Positions 25,501 through 39,545 are shown, counted from the stretch's first letter. The stretch: DNA of 64,000 bases from Caprimulgus europaeus (GCA_907165065.1 OU015541.1:7378001-7442000); one strand, 5' to 3'. Numbers and translations are program-made. The notes: generated by a model not told the origin, from the sequence alone.

Positions 25501-28500
25501 TCTTTCTACCAGTAATAATGCCTAAAATAATATTAATTTTTAACGTGTTTATCAATCTGTGCTAAAATTTAAATGAAGGAAAAACAGGTTGCAGATCTGT
25601 ACCTGCATAAAGTTTGTCTTCAATGACTACAAATTTGCCTTGTCTACATGGGCTAATTACTGTATGTACCCACTAATACACAGCTGCAATTTGACTAGTC
25701 TGGATTTGAATTTTTGTATCAAATTGCCAGTTTGTTGTTCCTTTAGTTTCCTCATACTGATTGGAAATCTGTTGCGCAAACAAAGAGAGAAAAACATGTT
25801 TGAAAGAAGATTCAGAATTACTGAAACTGCTTTTAACTCGTTATTTAAGAATTCACTATGTTTTAATACTCTGCCCCTTAGAAACAAGAGTTTTAAACAC
25901 TCACTGGGAGAAGAACCAGTAACACCAGCCATCATTGCTGCTGCCTCAGAAAAACTTCGTTTAAACAAGCTAGATCTTTTGGCAACTGTCTTACTGCCTA
26001 ATGCCTTTGGTCCATAAGCATAACCAAGTGGTAGCATTAACGTGCCCAGATAGGGCAGCAGTGCTCCACATCAACAGCCCTTCTCCAAAGCATTTGCTCA
26101 AAACAGAAAAGTCCTCCAAAGACCCCATTCAGGAGGCCCCAGCTGGCACGTACCAGAGCTGTCAACAGCCACATGCTATCAGACGTCACCATGGCCACTG
26201 TCTAGTAGAGCTATGATACAACAAGAGTAGCAAACCTGTAAGATGCAGAAAGCCAGACTTCTCAAAGCTCTTTGCAACCAGCCCTTGGGGTTGGTCTATC
26301 AAGCATCATGCATTGATGAGATAAGCCTGACTCTAACCTGGAGTGTGCTTTGCCCATACTTGGGTTTCATTAATAATAATTTTTCAGATGTTAATGGCAT
26401 ATTCACTTTTCCATGTACAATACGCTAAATTTCTTACTGGTGTAATTCTTTTAGAAGAGCAAATGGATTTCACCAGAGGGAGAATTGTCTCAGTGTCTCA
26501 TTTTTCTCAGCTCTCTGTACAGAACCTCTTCTTGTTGCTACTGTTTGGGTTTTTTTTGTCTGGTGGGTATATGTATATATTCAGTTTTTGCTGCCAGTAG
26601 CAGTGGAAGTTGGAAGTGTCTACATCCTAAATTCTCTATCAATGTATAAAAAATGGCAGTAATTAAAAAAATAATCATTCAAGAAGCTGTGACTCAAAAG
26701 CCCTCACGCTCCTGGCAAATAGCACACCTGCACTCAGTGGTGTGTTCTGTATGACCTCAGCATTCCTTCAGAAGGTCCAGTCTTCCTTTCTTTTACCTGG
26801 TAACTTGGTATTTGTTAGCAGGGGCTCTGCAGCACAGTTCTGAGAACAGTCAATCCTATGGAAATGCAATCTAATTCCAACAAATAATTTTTTTTATTAG
26901 TTCCATTTTATGGAAACCAAAATGTTGCCCATTACTTTGGAAATTAAACAGTGTAGTTCCACTTCACCTCCTCTGTTATCATTAAAAGAAGGATAAGATT
27001 ATTTCCCATATTATTTCCCAATTTGTTTGTCCTCATGTGATTGAGAGGCAACCTCTCATATGAAATTCATCTTCCTCCCTAGTCCCAGTACAATTTAGTC
27101 TCCCCAACCAGTATCCACTGCCACAAAGTGGTTTCACCACTACCTGTTCTTCCTTTCTCTATGAGGAGCCACATTTTTTGCTTTTTCTCCTTGACACTGG
27201 CAAAAATGCTGGTGTTAGAGGAAGCAGACAATTAAAGGTCAAAAATTCAAATGTTTTTCTGTTCTGCCCTGTATAAATCTATTGCTGTCAGAGAGAAGCA
27301 ATCATGCCTGCAAATGCACTTTATGGGGCTGGGAAGATCTGTTTCTCAACTTAAACTATGTAACATTTAAATATCAAAAACTTTGTTTTCTAATGAGGGA
27401 AGTATTGAGGGGGGAGAAATGAATTATATGCTTGATGTATACTGAAGGCTGGGAAAATTAAGGCCATTTCCCATGGTGAGAATGCAGTGATTTCAGTTTG
27501 TGAGAGTAAATTAAACCTTTGGGAGAATTTGTCTTCCATTAAATTGAACAGCTAAACAGGCACAGAAGATTTTAATGTCACCACCACCAAACCCCAAAGG
27601 TTACAAAAAGAAAAAGAAACACTGTTTTCTTGTTTGGAAGTTCTCTGTCTCTCTACCTAGGAAAAAAGCAAACTGTAAATGTATGTTGAGACACAAAGAC
27701 TCTTAAAGATCATAATTCCATTCCTATACCATATGCTATTAATGTCTGTCAACACTGTTTAGCCAGCAACTGCTGACAGAACCATATTTGCTATCTAAAT
27801 ACATCATAAATAAATCAGTAATGAACTGCTTTAGTAAACCTTCTGCACTGATTGGAAATACAGATCGAGTAAACAAACTCTGGGGATAACATTTTGCAGC
27901 TAGAACTATATACAACTGTTTAATGTCAATGACAAAGTCACTCACACCTCTCTTTCTGGCAAGACATGAGGCGGGTGAGAGAAAACGGTAAGGATGGCAA
28001 AAGTGTTTAATCAATTGTAGCAAATGTACCTGTCAGCATTCATCATATTACCTCTCCTTTTTTTCCACCTTATGCATATCTCAGAAAAGGGACTTTCAGC
28101 AGGTAGAGCTATAAAATAATCTGGTAACAAAATCAAAACCCTCAGCTCAATCACAGTCTCATGACCAGGGAGATGGTCATCAAAACCTGGCTGAGGTTCA
28201 TGAGCTCTCCAAGTCAGACCTGTAATGAGCAATCACAGGCTCTGCTGACTTCTTGGCAAACAAAAGAGCAGATTTTGTTTTAAATATGACTTTTTGAGGC
28301 AATGGCACATGCTCAGTAGGAAAAAGCCAGGAACTAAGACTGAGTCTCAAAGTGGATTCCCGACTCTGCTACAGGTTAACTAATAGTTTTGCACTGCAGA
28401 GTTTCTGTGTGCTTTGGAAGGTAAAAGTGGATGGACATTTGTGCCAGAATTTGGCTTTGAGATGTGGAATACACTGAAATTGAAAACTTAAAGTACTTTG

Positions 28501-30126
28501 TGACTGTGTGAGATAAAAAATGGTAGAAAACATTCCCTTATTTCTTCAAATAAACCTACCAGATGTTGTCTGGACAAAAAGCAACGGTTTGGTGAAGAGG
28601 AGCTGGAGCGGGATAGTGAGAGATGAATTAGTAGTAATGTTGACTGCTAGACTTAAAAAAATTCTACTGGCACCATAAATCTGTAATTGAATAAATATAT
28701 CTAGTCTTCCCAACTCTTTTTTGACACAGGTTTTTTGAAAGTTACTTTCTGACAGCTTTCTGGTAATTAGACACCACAGCTTTATATCAGAAGAACAGTC
28801 TTAATTAAGACTGCAGAGAGATGCTAAAATTATAATTTCCTCTATGTTATATTTTAGCAGCAGAAATTCTTGGAGATCCCTGTGGGATGAGACTTTAGTT
28901 CAGAATAGAACAAGTGCTAATTTATCCTGATGCTTGCAATGGATGATATTTTAAAAAATAGAATTTTTCTCCTAGACAGAGGATTAGAAGTTTCTCTTAA
29001 TCCCATCAGACAATTAAACATCTTATCCTTTGTTCCCCCAAAGTAACTTTCAGTTCACAACCCGAACACTCTGTAAAATGCAGAAAAAGACCTGTTTACA
29101 AATTCAGATCATTGACAGGGCTCACAAAGCAGTGGCAGGTGTTATTCTTTATAGCAGGAATTAGCTCTGCACACAGAGGGCTAACGCAGGGAACGGGGAA
29201 GGCTGCAGCTTGTTATGCCCGACCAGTGGGGCACTCTGTCTGCCCTCAGCACAATAAAAATGGATCCATCATCCTGAATGAACACCTTCCTCTCGTGCTC
29301 TGCGCTACTCAGTCACCTGGAGTTAGGTGAGCAGATGCTAAATACTAAAATGGAAAAGGAAAGCAGCCTGGGTTAAAAGGAGCAGGGGTCTGTAAGGGAA
29401 GAAGGGTAGGATCTTATCTTCCAATAAATCAAGTTATAAATTTAAATTATGAGCACCTTAAGAAGACTGAGGTTCATGCAAAAGAATACAGTGTAAGGCA
29501 AGGTTCCCTCTGGTGTCATTTGTTTTTGTGACAAGCTGCAGAGATTGCTGGAACAGAAGAAGTCCCAAGCTCCTAAATACTGTCTCAAGTAGAGTTCATG
29601 TAAAAAAGAAGAGAAGCAGCACCGTCTGGATGATAAACATTCATATTTTACAACCTTTCAGTTTATTTACTGATATATCTTTTTCTAACTATATTTGTTG
29701 TTTGTATCAGCTTGCCTAGGCAAAACAGAGCCATACATAATTCAGGGATAAAATTGCCATCAAGTCACTGCAGAATCTAAACAAATAGACCCCAAACATA
29801 TATTTTTCATTAATAACCCTCCATTACCAAGTTCCAACATTTTGAACCAAAAATAAATAAATAAAATAGCAAGATAAAAAGGAAAGACACCTCATTATTT
29901 AATGCCAGTCTCCCTGGCTTTGTACTCAGAGCAGGTGGAGACATTGTCTGAAAAGTTAGTGCTTAATGTGACCTGGGAGTGGTGGCCCAGGCTGGCAGGG
30001 GAGGACACGGAGAAGCAATCAGCTACTTGGCCAAAGCTGTCACCAGTCCTCAAGCCTGTGAGACAAGGCTAAGTGTGGAAGCTCCCATGCCACTTACATA
30101 TTTCATATTTTGCTGTCTTCCTGTCC

Positions 30127-30172
30127 AAAAAAAGGAAGAAAGAAAAAAAAAAAAAGGAAAAAAGAGGAGAGG
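30127..30172 (+). repeat. 46-base homopurine tract
   Basis: Only A and G on the + strand for 46 bases. Such tracts can form triplex (H-DNA) when mirror symmetric; symmetry here is imperfect. Confidence 0.9.
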
Positions 30173-30439
30173 TGAAGTGGGGAAAAGGATAGAGAAGAAA
30201 AAGTACAATTAATTTACAAAGCTGAAAATAGCAGCTGCTAATGGGCTTTTGCACTCCTTCTTTAGTCACTGCAAGGTCATGATCAGAAGTAGCCTGTGAT
30301 TGATTCTAAAGTGAAGCTCAGCTCTTCACGTCTGTAATGGACATTAAAAAATCTGAAAGGAGCTCAAAAGAGAAAACAAAAAAGTGGCATATTTTATGGA
30401 GCCCTGAAGTCCTCCAGGTTCTCAGGATGAACTTGGAGG

Positions 30440-30800
30440 GTGGAGTCATGCCCTGCTTTTTTAATTGTCCCTCATAATAATTATTGCATTACAAGGAACA
30501 ATTAATTGTATAGATTAGTCAAACTTCATCAATTTTATGGCCATTTTATTGCTATTTCTTACAGCTCTGTGAAGAACAGCCCTCCTCTTCCATCCCTGTG
30601 TTTAAAGGGTTAAATGAGATGAGTGACAGCCTTTCTGCATGATTTACAACTTCGAGCCCTGTAGTGAAACCAGCGCTTGATGGATGATCCTGAAAGACGG
30701 AGACTAACCATAAATCATGTCTTTGAATCATTGACAAAGATAAAGGAGAGAAAGAAAAAGCACTGGCATTGACATTCATTCTCCCAATAATGTACATTGA
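30440..30800. promoter_or_regulatory. Candidate conserved regulatory block
   Basis: It contains TTTTTTAATTGTCC, CATAATAATTATTGCATTAC, GAACAATTAATTGTATAG, GATTAG, AATTTTATGGCC and, near the end, CATTGACAAAGATAAAGG. Homeodomain, CDX-like and TCF/LEF-like words are packed without any repeat signature. Inference; not tested by alignment. Confidence 0.4.
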
Positions 30801-31164
30801 CTAGTTACAATACAGAACCTTAATTAAAAAAGCGAACTCAAAGTAGTCACCTCAGCGTAGGGAACGCACTGCTCTGGAAGGCTCATGGAAATCACAAATA
30901 AAAGTTCAAGCCACATCCATGATACGTTACCTCCCTGGGAAAAGCACTGGGATGTAAATCTGCCACAGTCCTGCACTGGAAAGCAAACCTGATAAACACT
31001 GGTCTTAACCTCCTCGTTATCTAGCACCTAGCTTGCTTTTTTTTTGTGCCTGTTCTTAATTTCATCTTATTATTGTCAGAGCTGAACACCCAGGCAAGGG
31101 GAGAGCCTTGTTGTTTCGGGCACTGGATGCAGAAATGCCAGTCTTCAGAGGCAAAACAAAGCAA

Positions 31165-31245
31165 GCGCTATCATCTCTGCCTTGCAGAGAACTGAGGTGT
31201 TGAGAAATACAGTGACTTCTTCCGAGGGCCACGTGGAAATCTGGG
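31165..31245 (-). repeat. Possible MIR-like fragment next to the CR1 copy
   Basis: TTGCAGAGAACTGAGG, then ACAGTGACTTCTTCCGAGGG and CCACGTGGAAATCTGG follow the order of reverse MIR-type sequence. It is strongly diverged, so this is a weak call. Confidence 0.3.
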
Positions 31246-31383
31246 CATGGTGAGTTTATGAAAGGGGCTTATGTTTGTATATCATAGCATGTCTGAGATG
31301 GAAAGGTGCTGGAATTGATAGGGAAGTTCATCCATCTAATGGTTCCAAATTTATGGTAAATATGAGAAGAAAACTCAAATGGA

Positions 31384-31530
31384 GAATCACAGAATTGCCT
31401 TGATTGGAAAAGACCTTTAACATCACTGAGTCCAATTATTAACCCAAGTTCCTGACTAACCCATGTCCCTCAGCACTACATCTGCATGACTCTTAAATAC
31501 CTCCAGGGATGGAGACTCCATCCCTGAGTC
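31384..31530 (-). mobile_element. CR1 LINE 3' fragment, 5' truncated
   Basis: The + strand reads like the reverse complement of the avian CR1 3' end: GAATCACAGAATTG, then TTGGAAAAGACCTTTAA, GAGTCCAA, CCATGTCCCTCAGCAC, ACATCTGCATG and TTAAATACCTCCAGGGATGG. The 3' end of the element is therefore near 31384 and its truncated 5' end near 31530, where the match fades. Copies of this kind are non-autonomous relics with no coding capacity. This is the best single clue that the genome is avian or reptilian. Confidence 0.85.
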
Positions 31531-34500
31531 ACAGGCCAGGAAGAGGGAATCGTTGCTTAATCTCAGGTGCTGCCACTCTTGTACACTCACATGAAGGCTG
31601 GTGGCTACAGAGATGAATGACCTGCTGTTTGCAAACACAGCAGTAGCACTTTTATTATTTACTTCCCAAAAGTGTATATTTCACCTTTACCTTTCAAAAC
31701 TGGCACAGGGCACTTTTGTGGTACATTTATTATTGCAAAAGAAATGAGAGGAAACCCCAAATATCAGGTTCCAGGAGACTGAATGAAGGGCCAGGTGTAC
31801 AGTGATGAAGTTGAAGGACAGGTTAAGACCTATTTGGGAGAACTGATGGCACCATCTGTAATAGTCCTGGGTAGTCCCATCTTTCTACACAGGGAAGACT
31901 GGCAGACTGATAAAGAAATACATGCAAAGCAGTTGTGGAGAGGACCTATAAACACAACAAAGGAATACACAAACGAGGTGATTTGCTGAGCGAGCCCCTG
32001 CTGAGGCACACAGCACCTTAAACACCCATCTGGAAGCATGCAGATGAGCTTTGTGCAGAAACGCAAACTGATGGGAGGGACTGGGCTGTTTTAAAAAGGA
32101 GTAACCTAGACAAGAAAAAAAATCATGATAAAAGGGTGAGGAGAGAAAAGAAGTGTAAAGGAGAGAATACATGAACAGAAGCAGAGAGAGGATGGTCTAG
32201 ATAAGCATGGTAATGCTTCCCCACTGTGCTTAATTCTTTACAAAGAACGCCACAGACCTGACAAGTTCAGGTGCTCATGTTAGCTGAAAACAGGGATGAA
32301 TGAACTCCCAACTTTTCCAAGTTTTGTGCCTTTCCTAAATCTTACAAATTTGACAAAATTCTTTTAGTCCATCAAGCATTTAATCCTTATGGTTTAAAGA
32401 AAATATTGGGATTTCACACATGAAAACACTCAATTATAAAAACAAGAAAAAAGAGGAGAAGCAACACTAAGCAGGTTTTGGTAGGTGAAGGAAAGCCCTT
32501 TCTACTGGGGGAACTCCATGAAACAGCTGAGGAGGCACAACTGGGCATATTTCAAAAAGCATAACAGTAGTAATACACTCCTTTTATTTATTTGCATATA
32601 TTATTTCCCATTCTTCCCTATGTTCTCTTTGCTGGGTCTTAGCCATCAATTTTCTCTACTCCTTTTCCACTTTCTTCAAGAGATTATGAGTATTTCTATA
32701 TGCATATACAGTCTAATCTGTGTAGAAAATCTAAGGACTTTACAAAGCATGAGCACTCTTGCACAGGCAGGAAAACCAAGGAAGTACATTTTAAAGATTA
32801 TTTGATTATTTTCAGCACCTTACAAGTTTCCCTCAGCATGTTCTTAATAACTCAAGATGTTTTCTGCAAATGATTCTTAATGTGTCACTTTGTCATGAGC
32901 ATTTTGATGCAGCTTTGCAATTCTAGACACTTAGACCAGGCAGGCATACAGAAATTTCTTTGTCATTGATTGCATGAATATATACCATGGTTTCAAATTT
33001 CTAAAGCAAATATGTTTCTATATTGGATTTATTGGATTTGCCATTTGTTTTCTATAAGTACTTGCTGAAGTTTATTTTTCCAATAAACATTCCTAATACA
33101 AACAATTTCCTCAGATATTTACCAGCAGCTAAAGGGGAGTGAACACAGTCACTTATTTTAACTTGTTTATAAAGTCAAGAGGATATGCATTGACCTCCCT
33201 CCTTCCATTTCTGTTCCCTATCCCTCAATTTTTTGCTTAAATTTTTCCTCTATTTTTATTTTCTAAAAAAAAAAAAAAACCCAACAAAACCAAACCATGT
33301 AGCTCATGAGAAAGCTTAACTAGTAGAAAAAATTGCTAAAGTGAAAAAAAAAAAGTCAAACTTACCCTTTTTCTTTTAAGGAAGAGAAGTAGGGCAGAGA
33401 AGAACTGAAATTTGTTTTTTTTGTTTGGAAACAGAAGAGTATCTGAAAAATAACTGGTTCAGAAATACAGGGAGAAGAGCTGACAGGAACTGAACTCAGC
33501 TGTATCCAGCTTCAGACTCTGCCACAGGCCAGGTTTCCTGGTCACATCTCTCACGACACAGCACAAACCACCCAGCTTTCAATACCACTGAGTACCACAA
33601 GAAATCAGGTTCTAAATGATTGATTGCTAACCAGTCCAAAGTGAATGGTTCACACCAAGGGATAAGTACAGTGGTAATATTACTAGTTTCAAAAAAGTCA
33701 AATTTGGTCCAGAACAGAAAGCCTGATTTCTGTTTGCATGAGGTTTGCTCCTTTCAACTGAGCTAAACCAGCCTGATTTCCAGTGCAGCTGGTTGGGTTA
33801 AGGAGCACAACTATACTAATTATATCATTTCACTAAATCTTGAGGTGATAAAGAAGATAGACATTCAGCTGTCACAGGAAATGACCCTGAAACTAAGTGA
33901 AATGTTCCACAAAGGAGCAAATACACCTTTGTTAACAAGTGCTGCAAATGCATGGCAGAAAATGTTACTCCTGGTTGTTATCAAGGAGTGTGTGTGTTGC
34001 ACCCCTGGAGACAGTGGAAATTAAGCAACTCAGAAATCATTTTCAAGAGGATTTGGACACTGCATAAGTCAATCCTAATTCATGAGAATGCATCCTGATA
34101 GGTGAAGTTGGAAAGGAAGAGAAAATAATCCACTTGATGTCAGACTAAGGGTGAAAAGCTGTTTCAAATTAGCAAAGGTGCATGGGAAATGCCTGGTGAG
34201 GACAACAGCTACAGCAGCTGATTTACAGATCTCAACGAGACCAGGGGGTGTGTGTAGTGAAGGCTGGTTCTGGGCAAGTCAGCAGCTCCATCCCCAATTT
34301 CCCTGGCTGATGTTTCCAAGCAGGGCAGTCTGGTGTGTCCTTGCTCCAGTGCTGCTCTCCCAGTTTGAGCAGGTCTGCCCCAGGGGCTAGGAGGCAGGAG
34401 CTTCCATGCCCCCACCTGATGTACTTGTCACGTCCTCTCCCGAGGCAGAGCTGGGGATTTTGGGCTTCACTCTGGCCTCGCTGCACAGAGAGGGCGGGGA

Positions 34501-34899
34501 GAGGATCCCCGGGCTCTTAGAAGAATTTGGTAAATTTAGGAGGCTATACAGGAGGGTAGGGGAGAGGAAAGAGTTAATACAATAGGGTTTGGAATTTGAT
34601 AGAGGAATACTTATGTTTAACCATTCATAACTAAATCACATCAATTTAAGTGGATTCCATGTATTTCTGACTCTCACATTAATCTCTATGCAGAGAGAGT
34701 GTCTAAATATTTGTCTCTTTCAGTTCCGATATTGTAATTCTCTACCAAAACTAAAGGGAATCCCTTGGTTGGGGTTTGGGTTTTTTTTTTCCTTCCTCCT
34801 CTCTTTTTTCCTACCTCCTTTTCTTTATTTTCTGGTAGAAGAAAGTGGTGAAAGGTTTTGGATGATCATTTAAAGAAACAGGGATTTAATAAACCCAGT

Positions 34900-35345
34900 G
34901 TTTGGGTACATCACAGCTTTTATGTTGGCGCTGAACTCCACATACATTAAATCCACATCATCTATCAATCTTACAGTTGTGTGTCACTTATGAAAATCTA
35001 CTGAGTATTGTTTTCATCTCGCCTTACAAGAAGCAGCAAAGCCTCATGAATACTGAAGAGCATTGTAAATACTGCACATCTTTTATTTTTAAAGGTCTAG
35101 ACAGTTTGGAATGGCAAGATTTCTTTGTTGAAAATTGCAGCTTAAAGCAATAATTCCCAGATTCCTCCTTCCCTATTTTTTTCATTCTGTGTGCAAACAA
35201 GCAGAAGCATTGCTCTGTGTCATTAGTAACACCTACAGTGGTGGTGCTGCTGCCGCAGCTTCACCATACTAGTGCTCTGCCTGTGCTAGCCATTAATCCA
35301 GCCCGATGCTGGTTCAAGTGTGATATTATTATTCAAATTCCATCC
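34900..35345. promoter_or_regulatory. Candidate conserved regulatory block
   Basis: This unique, non-coding stretch of mixed composition includes CATTAAATCCACATCATC, CTTTTATTTTTAAAGG, AGCAATAATTCCC, GCCATTAATCCAGCCCG and ATATTATTATTCAAATTCC. It stands out from neighbouring low-complexity sequence. Inference; low confidence. Confidence 0.3.
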
Positions 35346-37366
35346 CACTAGGAAGCAACCAGCTCTGAGATGTATCTATTCATTTCCACTGCTTTATTGA
35401 AATCTGACAACCTGCTTTTTCTACATTTTTGAATACTGCAACTTTATGACCACACACTACCATCACCTTGCTCTTATTTGCCTCAATAGCCCTCAGTAGT
35501 GGATCTGCCATAGGCTGAATTTAATAGAACAATATTTTACTGTTAGACAGCACCTTTCATTTTGAAGAATAAAGCCTCATTGAAATTCAGTCATCTTTGA
35601 GGCCCAGAGAGGCACAGCTTTGTGAACAGGAATGTTTTGGCCACTGTGTTTCTGTGAAGAGTGCAAAGTGACCTTTAATGCACACGCAAACCAACAGGAG
35701 GTGGGAGGTATTATCCAAAACACCATGACCATCTATTATCTGATCCTCAGTTTGGGCTGGAAAATGGGTAGCCATGTCTCCTGAGATGATATTACACTGA
35801 CAGATTATGAGCATGGTCTATTTGTGTTGGGCTGCACTGCACAGTCAGAAATATCCATCTTGCAGTACTTTTATATCTACAGCTTCGGGAAAAGCCAGGA
35901 ACAGCAGAGAGGCATGATCAAAGAGAGGTGCAAGAGTTGACTAAACCTTCTCAAACAGCCACAGAAGCCTGGATTTGGCTTGAATCACCAGGCATGTGAA
36001 GGATGGGGGAGGTCCAGTGTGGTTCCTACTTTACAGAGGCACAATATCTTCTGCATAGGTTTGACATCTCATTGGTTTCTCCTCTATGTACTTGCTATCC
36101 TTGTTATCAGTCCTACAAAAGTACGTTTGTGTGCCATCAACTTTTTCTGCAGGATATACAGCTTATCACAAGCTAAGAGCTAACAGAAATCTCACAAAAA
36201 ACGACGAGTTGGTGAACCTTAATGTTACTTGTAGCACTAAGAATTGCAGAATTGATTTCTAACCTTTCTGTTTGTTTCTATTTCCATGCCAGGAAAGGTA
36301 ACTTACTTCTTCCTACAGACACAAAAGCAGAGCTCCCCTTCCATCCTGCTGTGAGCTGCACTGAAATCTGAGCTATTTCAGTTGTTGAGCAGCCTTTTGT
36401 GATTTCTGTAAAAGAACGGGTGGAATCAATCTGCTGCTGCTTGTCCAGGCAATTCAACTTTAGTGATAGGATTAAGAGCTACCATTTCAATCTACTAGAG
36501 GCAGGAACAGTAAATAGTCTGAACTCTCACTCATAGATTATCAAGTTAACGAAGGGCAGGTACCTGAAGGCTCAAGAGCCAACCTGTTAAGACACTTTGC
36601 TGCTGATTCAGAAGCAATGAAGAGGAGTGCTCCAAAGCCACACTAAAGACTCCCCCCGATGCAAGCAGCCTGTGAATGAATATGGAATTCTTACAGCTGA
36701 GTTGTCAAACCAGTGGGATATAATTTCAGTGTTTTACAGATTCCTCCAGCTACATTTGCTTATAAACGTTGGCTTGGGACAGGCTTCAACTCAGTTTGAG
36801 GCAGACCTTGGTATTGCACTGGGCTAAACTCAAATTGCAAATTGAACTTGCTTGATTCAAAGGAATCAAGACATGAAATATCCACAGGTGTCATCTTAGT
36901 TTTGTGAAACCAAAATTTGATAGAAGTGGTTCTATAAATCCAAGACATTACATGTGTCTGTTACTGAGAAAAAGACCAATTACCGTTTCCAGACTCCTGG
37001 TGATTCAAATGGAGTGAAACTGAGACACAAAGCAACCCTGCATTTTGGATTTCTCAAACAGATGTGATTTCATAAAAGCAATACCAAAACCTCGAGAAAT
37101 GAGTGATGCAAAGGGAAAGAATGCAAAGAGAGTGTGCTACCTCCCTCTGCAATCCCGCGGACTCCCAGGCACAAACATTGTACTAGTCTGATTTTCAGAG
37201 GCTGGGCTGGGGCTGTTCACTGCATCTAAAAAGCAGACCTTCTATTTAGATCTGTAAAAAATTTGCAAGTTTGTTAGTTCATCAAAGAAACCTAATCCAC
37301 CTATTGTTTTCTGATCTTTCTCATAAGATCCTTCCATATGAATAGAATTGCTTTTAAAAGCACCAT

Positions 37367-37386
37367 CCCTCCCCACCCCACCCCCC
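37367..37386 (-). other. Tight G-quadruplex motif
   Basis: Four C-runs of 3, 4, 4 and 6 bases are separated by single bases (T, A, A). The minus strand is therefore a G-quadruplex motif with 1-1-1 loops, the class expected to fold into very stable parallel quadruplexes. It lies on the sense strand of the TSHZ2 pre-mRNA. Confidence 0.8.
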
Positions 37387-37959
37387 AGCATTTCCTGTCC
37401 TCTCACCTTAAAAAACAGCTCTGAGAACTTTTCGACCAAAGCAGCCATGTGGAGCCAGAATTGTTTCAGTTTTATACAGGGCCTTTCCTCACATCCTGTC
37501 GGGTGTTAAAAATCCCTCAGCTGCTTTGCTAGGACCACCCGGCTAGTTCTGAACCACATCTGACAAAATGATACTGTTCACTTCCAGAACCCATCACACA
37601 GTTATTCTTGGATAAAAGGTAAAGCAAATAGCAGCCAACTGCTCACTGCTGCAGAAACAAAGACCATCCAGCCATTTATCAAAGCTTCAGACAACCAGCT
37701 TGCTTTAAGCTCAGCCACCTCTCCCATTACAGCTTTAAACGATAACACGCTATAATATCAGAAATGACAAATGGAACTGGGGGCCTAACCTATACACAAT
37801 CAATACCTGCTCTGAAATAAGAACCATCTTTAAAGTATTGACAAAGGGAGCAGGAATACGTATAAAACTGCAATTTTTTCTTGAATTGTTTGGTATGGCC
37901 ACTGTCAACATTCATTTGTCCATGACATTCTGTTTTTTTTTTTTCCATGAGAGCAGCAA

Positions 37960-38230
37960 AACCCCAGGGTGTGCAACTATTGTCAAGCCATTATAGTCGC
38001 CCTGTGTCTACTGTTTATTGGAGGGTAAGAGGAAAGGGCCGATTGCAAGTGACTTCAGCAGAGCCTTCCGCTGCAGATTAGAAACCGTTGCACTGCGTGC
38101 AAAGCAATTCTGCTTTCTCTCTTTAGACTGAGATGCATAAGAAAAATTTAAGATGTCATCAGCTTCATTCATTTTGATGCTGCTCCTCTAACTTGGGTCA
38201 GAAGAGCTTTATTTAAAATATACCCATTAA
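37960..38230. promoter_or_regulatory. Candidate conserved regulatory block
   Basis: Unique mixed-composition sequence, with CAAGCCATTATAGTCGCCC, GTTTATTGGAGGG, CAGATTAGAAACCG and GAGATGCATAAG. Several CpGs survive (TCG, CCG, ACCG, TGCG), which is unusual in this intron and can mark constrained DNA. Inference; low confidence. Confidence 0.3.
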
Positions 38231-38341
38231 CCCCTACAAGAGCAGAATAAAAATTCTGTGTTTAGGTCATAAAGATAAAGATCTTCCTCTGAAGGATTGA
38301 TGAAGGAAGCACCTTATGGGCCAGTTACTTCCTGCTCCTGA

Positions 38342-38545
38342 GTTTAATAATAATACTTTGTACTTTTATAGCATCTTAAAGTGTTCACCACATTTCAGAT
38401 ACTCTATGAAGAATTAATAACAATCCAAAGTGCTCTGCAAATGTTCATATCCCCTTACAGATGGGGAAACTGAGACAGAGCCAAGTTGAATGGCTTGGTG
38501 AAGGTCATGCGGGGCATTGAAACAGCTGGCAACAGAAACTTGGTC
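38342..38545 (-). repeat. MIR-like ancient SINE fragment
   Basis: The stretch reads AATAATAATACTTTGTACTTTTATAGC, broken by changes, then AAAGTGCTCTGCAAATG, CCTTACAGATGGGGAAACTGAGAC and GGTGAAGGTCATGC. This follows the reverse complement of MIR-type elements (Tgaccttgggcaag and cagtttcctcatctgta in the forward sense). It is heavily diverged, as expected of an old amniote repeat. The exact subfamily cannot be fixed by eye. Confidence 0.6.
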
Positions 38546-39500
38546 TCTTGAGCCATTGTTTGAAGCACAGATCACTCTTCCTCTGCCACGCCATTTGGTC
38601 AGAAAATAGTGAGGAGTGATGAGAGGAAGGTGACTTGTGAAGGGAGTTAGTCACATAGGAAATGTATCTCCAGACCAAGTGCACAACCAAGAACGTATTA
38701 AAGAAGGAACTGGTCTTGGTAGCAAGGAAGCACAGAAGAACTGATCACCAGTCCTCCATAGCACTAGAAAAAGGATAATGACTTTTCGTTTTTTTCTAGA
38801 CATATAAGTAGCCATCCATGTGCTTTCTTTATAGCCTTAGTGAAAGGAAAGTGTATAAGGAAATATATGTGTGAGAGAGAGACGTTTTGCAGTTACTAAT
38901 CGGCTTGAGATCATCATAGGAATATACAAGGCCATGGCTGAAGGGCAGTACTTAAGCAAGGGTCTGTGTTGTGTGGTACCACCCTATTTTGGATGAGAGG
39001 CAGCTTGCATAGGCATGACCTTTTGGGTCTGTAACCACAGCAAATACTGGTCCAGTAACAATGGGGTGGGGAAATGGGACACTTTACAATACACTACTGC
39101 CTGAAGACAGCAGGGAAGAGGGAACACACCATACACTAAATGCAGGGCGAGGTTTTCTCTTAACCATGTTGCCAGCCTGCACAAAGGTGGGAGAACCTCG
39201 TGGCTCACGTTGCTCATGGAGCCAGCTTCAGGATGCAGCAGGGTGAGGTGTATGATGGCATAACCTGCACATGGGCCTTAACCAAGAGAAGCCCTACAGC
39301 AGAGGGAAAATTGTCAAACCTTTGTACTGCAGAGAAAATGAGTTATATGATTGTGCATGTCTCCAGTGACAGGTGAGTTTTCTCTTGCCCCATATAAGTA
39401 GGCCCATGACAGTCATTTCAAAAATAGTGTAAGAAATAGTCTCTTCTCTGGAGAATGATCATAAAGAGGGGAAAGGCTGACAGAGAAAGGCTGTTAAAAC

Positions 39501-39545
39501 AGGGGAAACTGAGGCACAAAAGCAACTTTCCCATGGCAAGTCTGC
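39501..39545 (-). repeat. Short MIR-like core, reverse orientation
   Basis: AGGGGAAACTGAGGCACAAA followed by CAACTTTCCCATGGCAAG resembles the reverse MIR core. It is too short for subfamily assignment. Confidence 0.4.
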
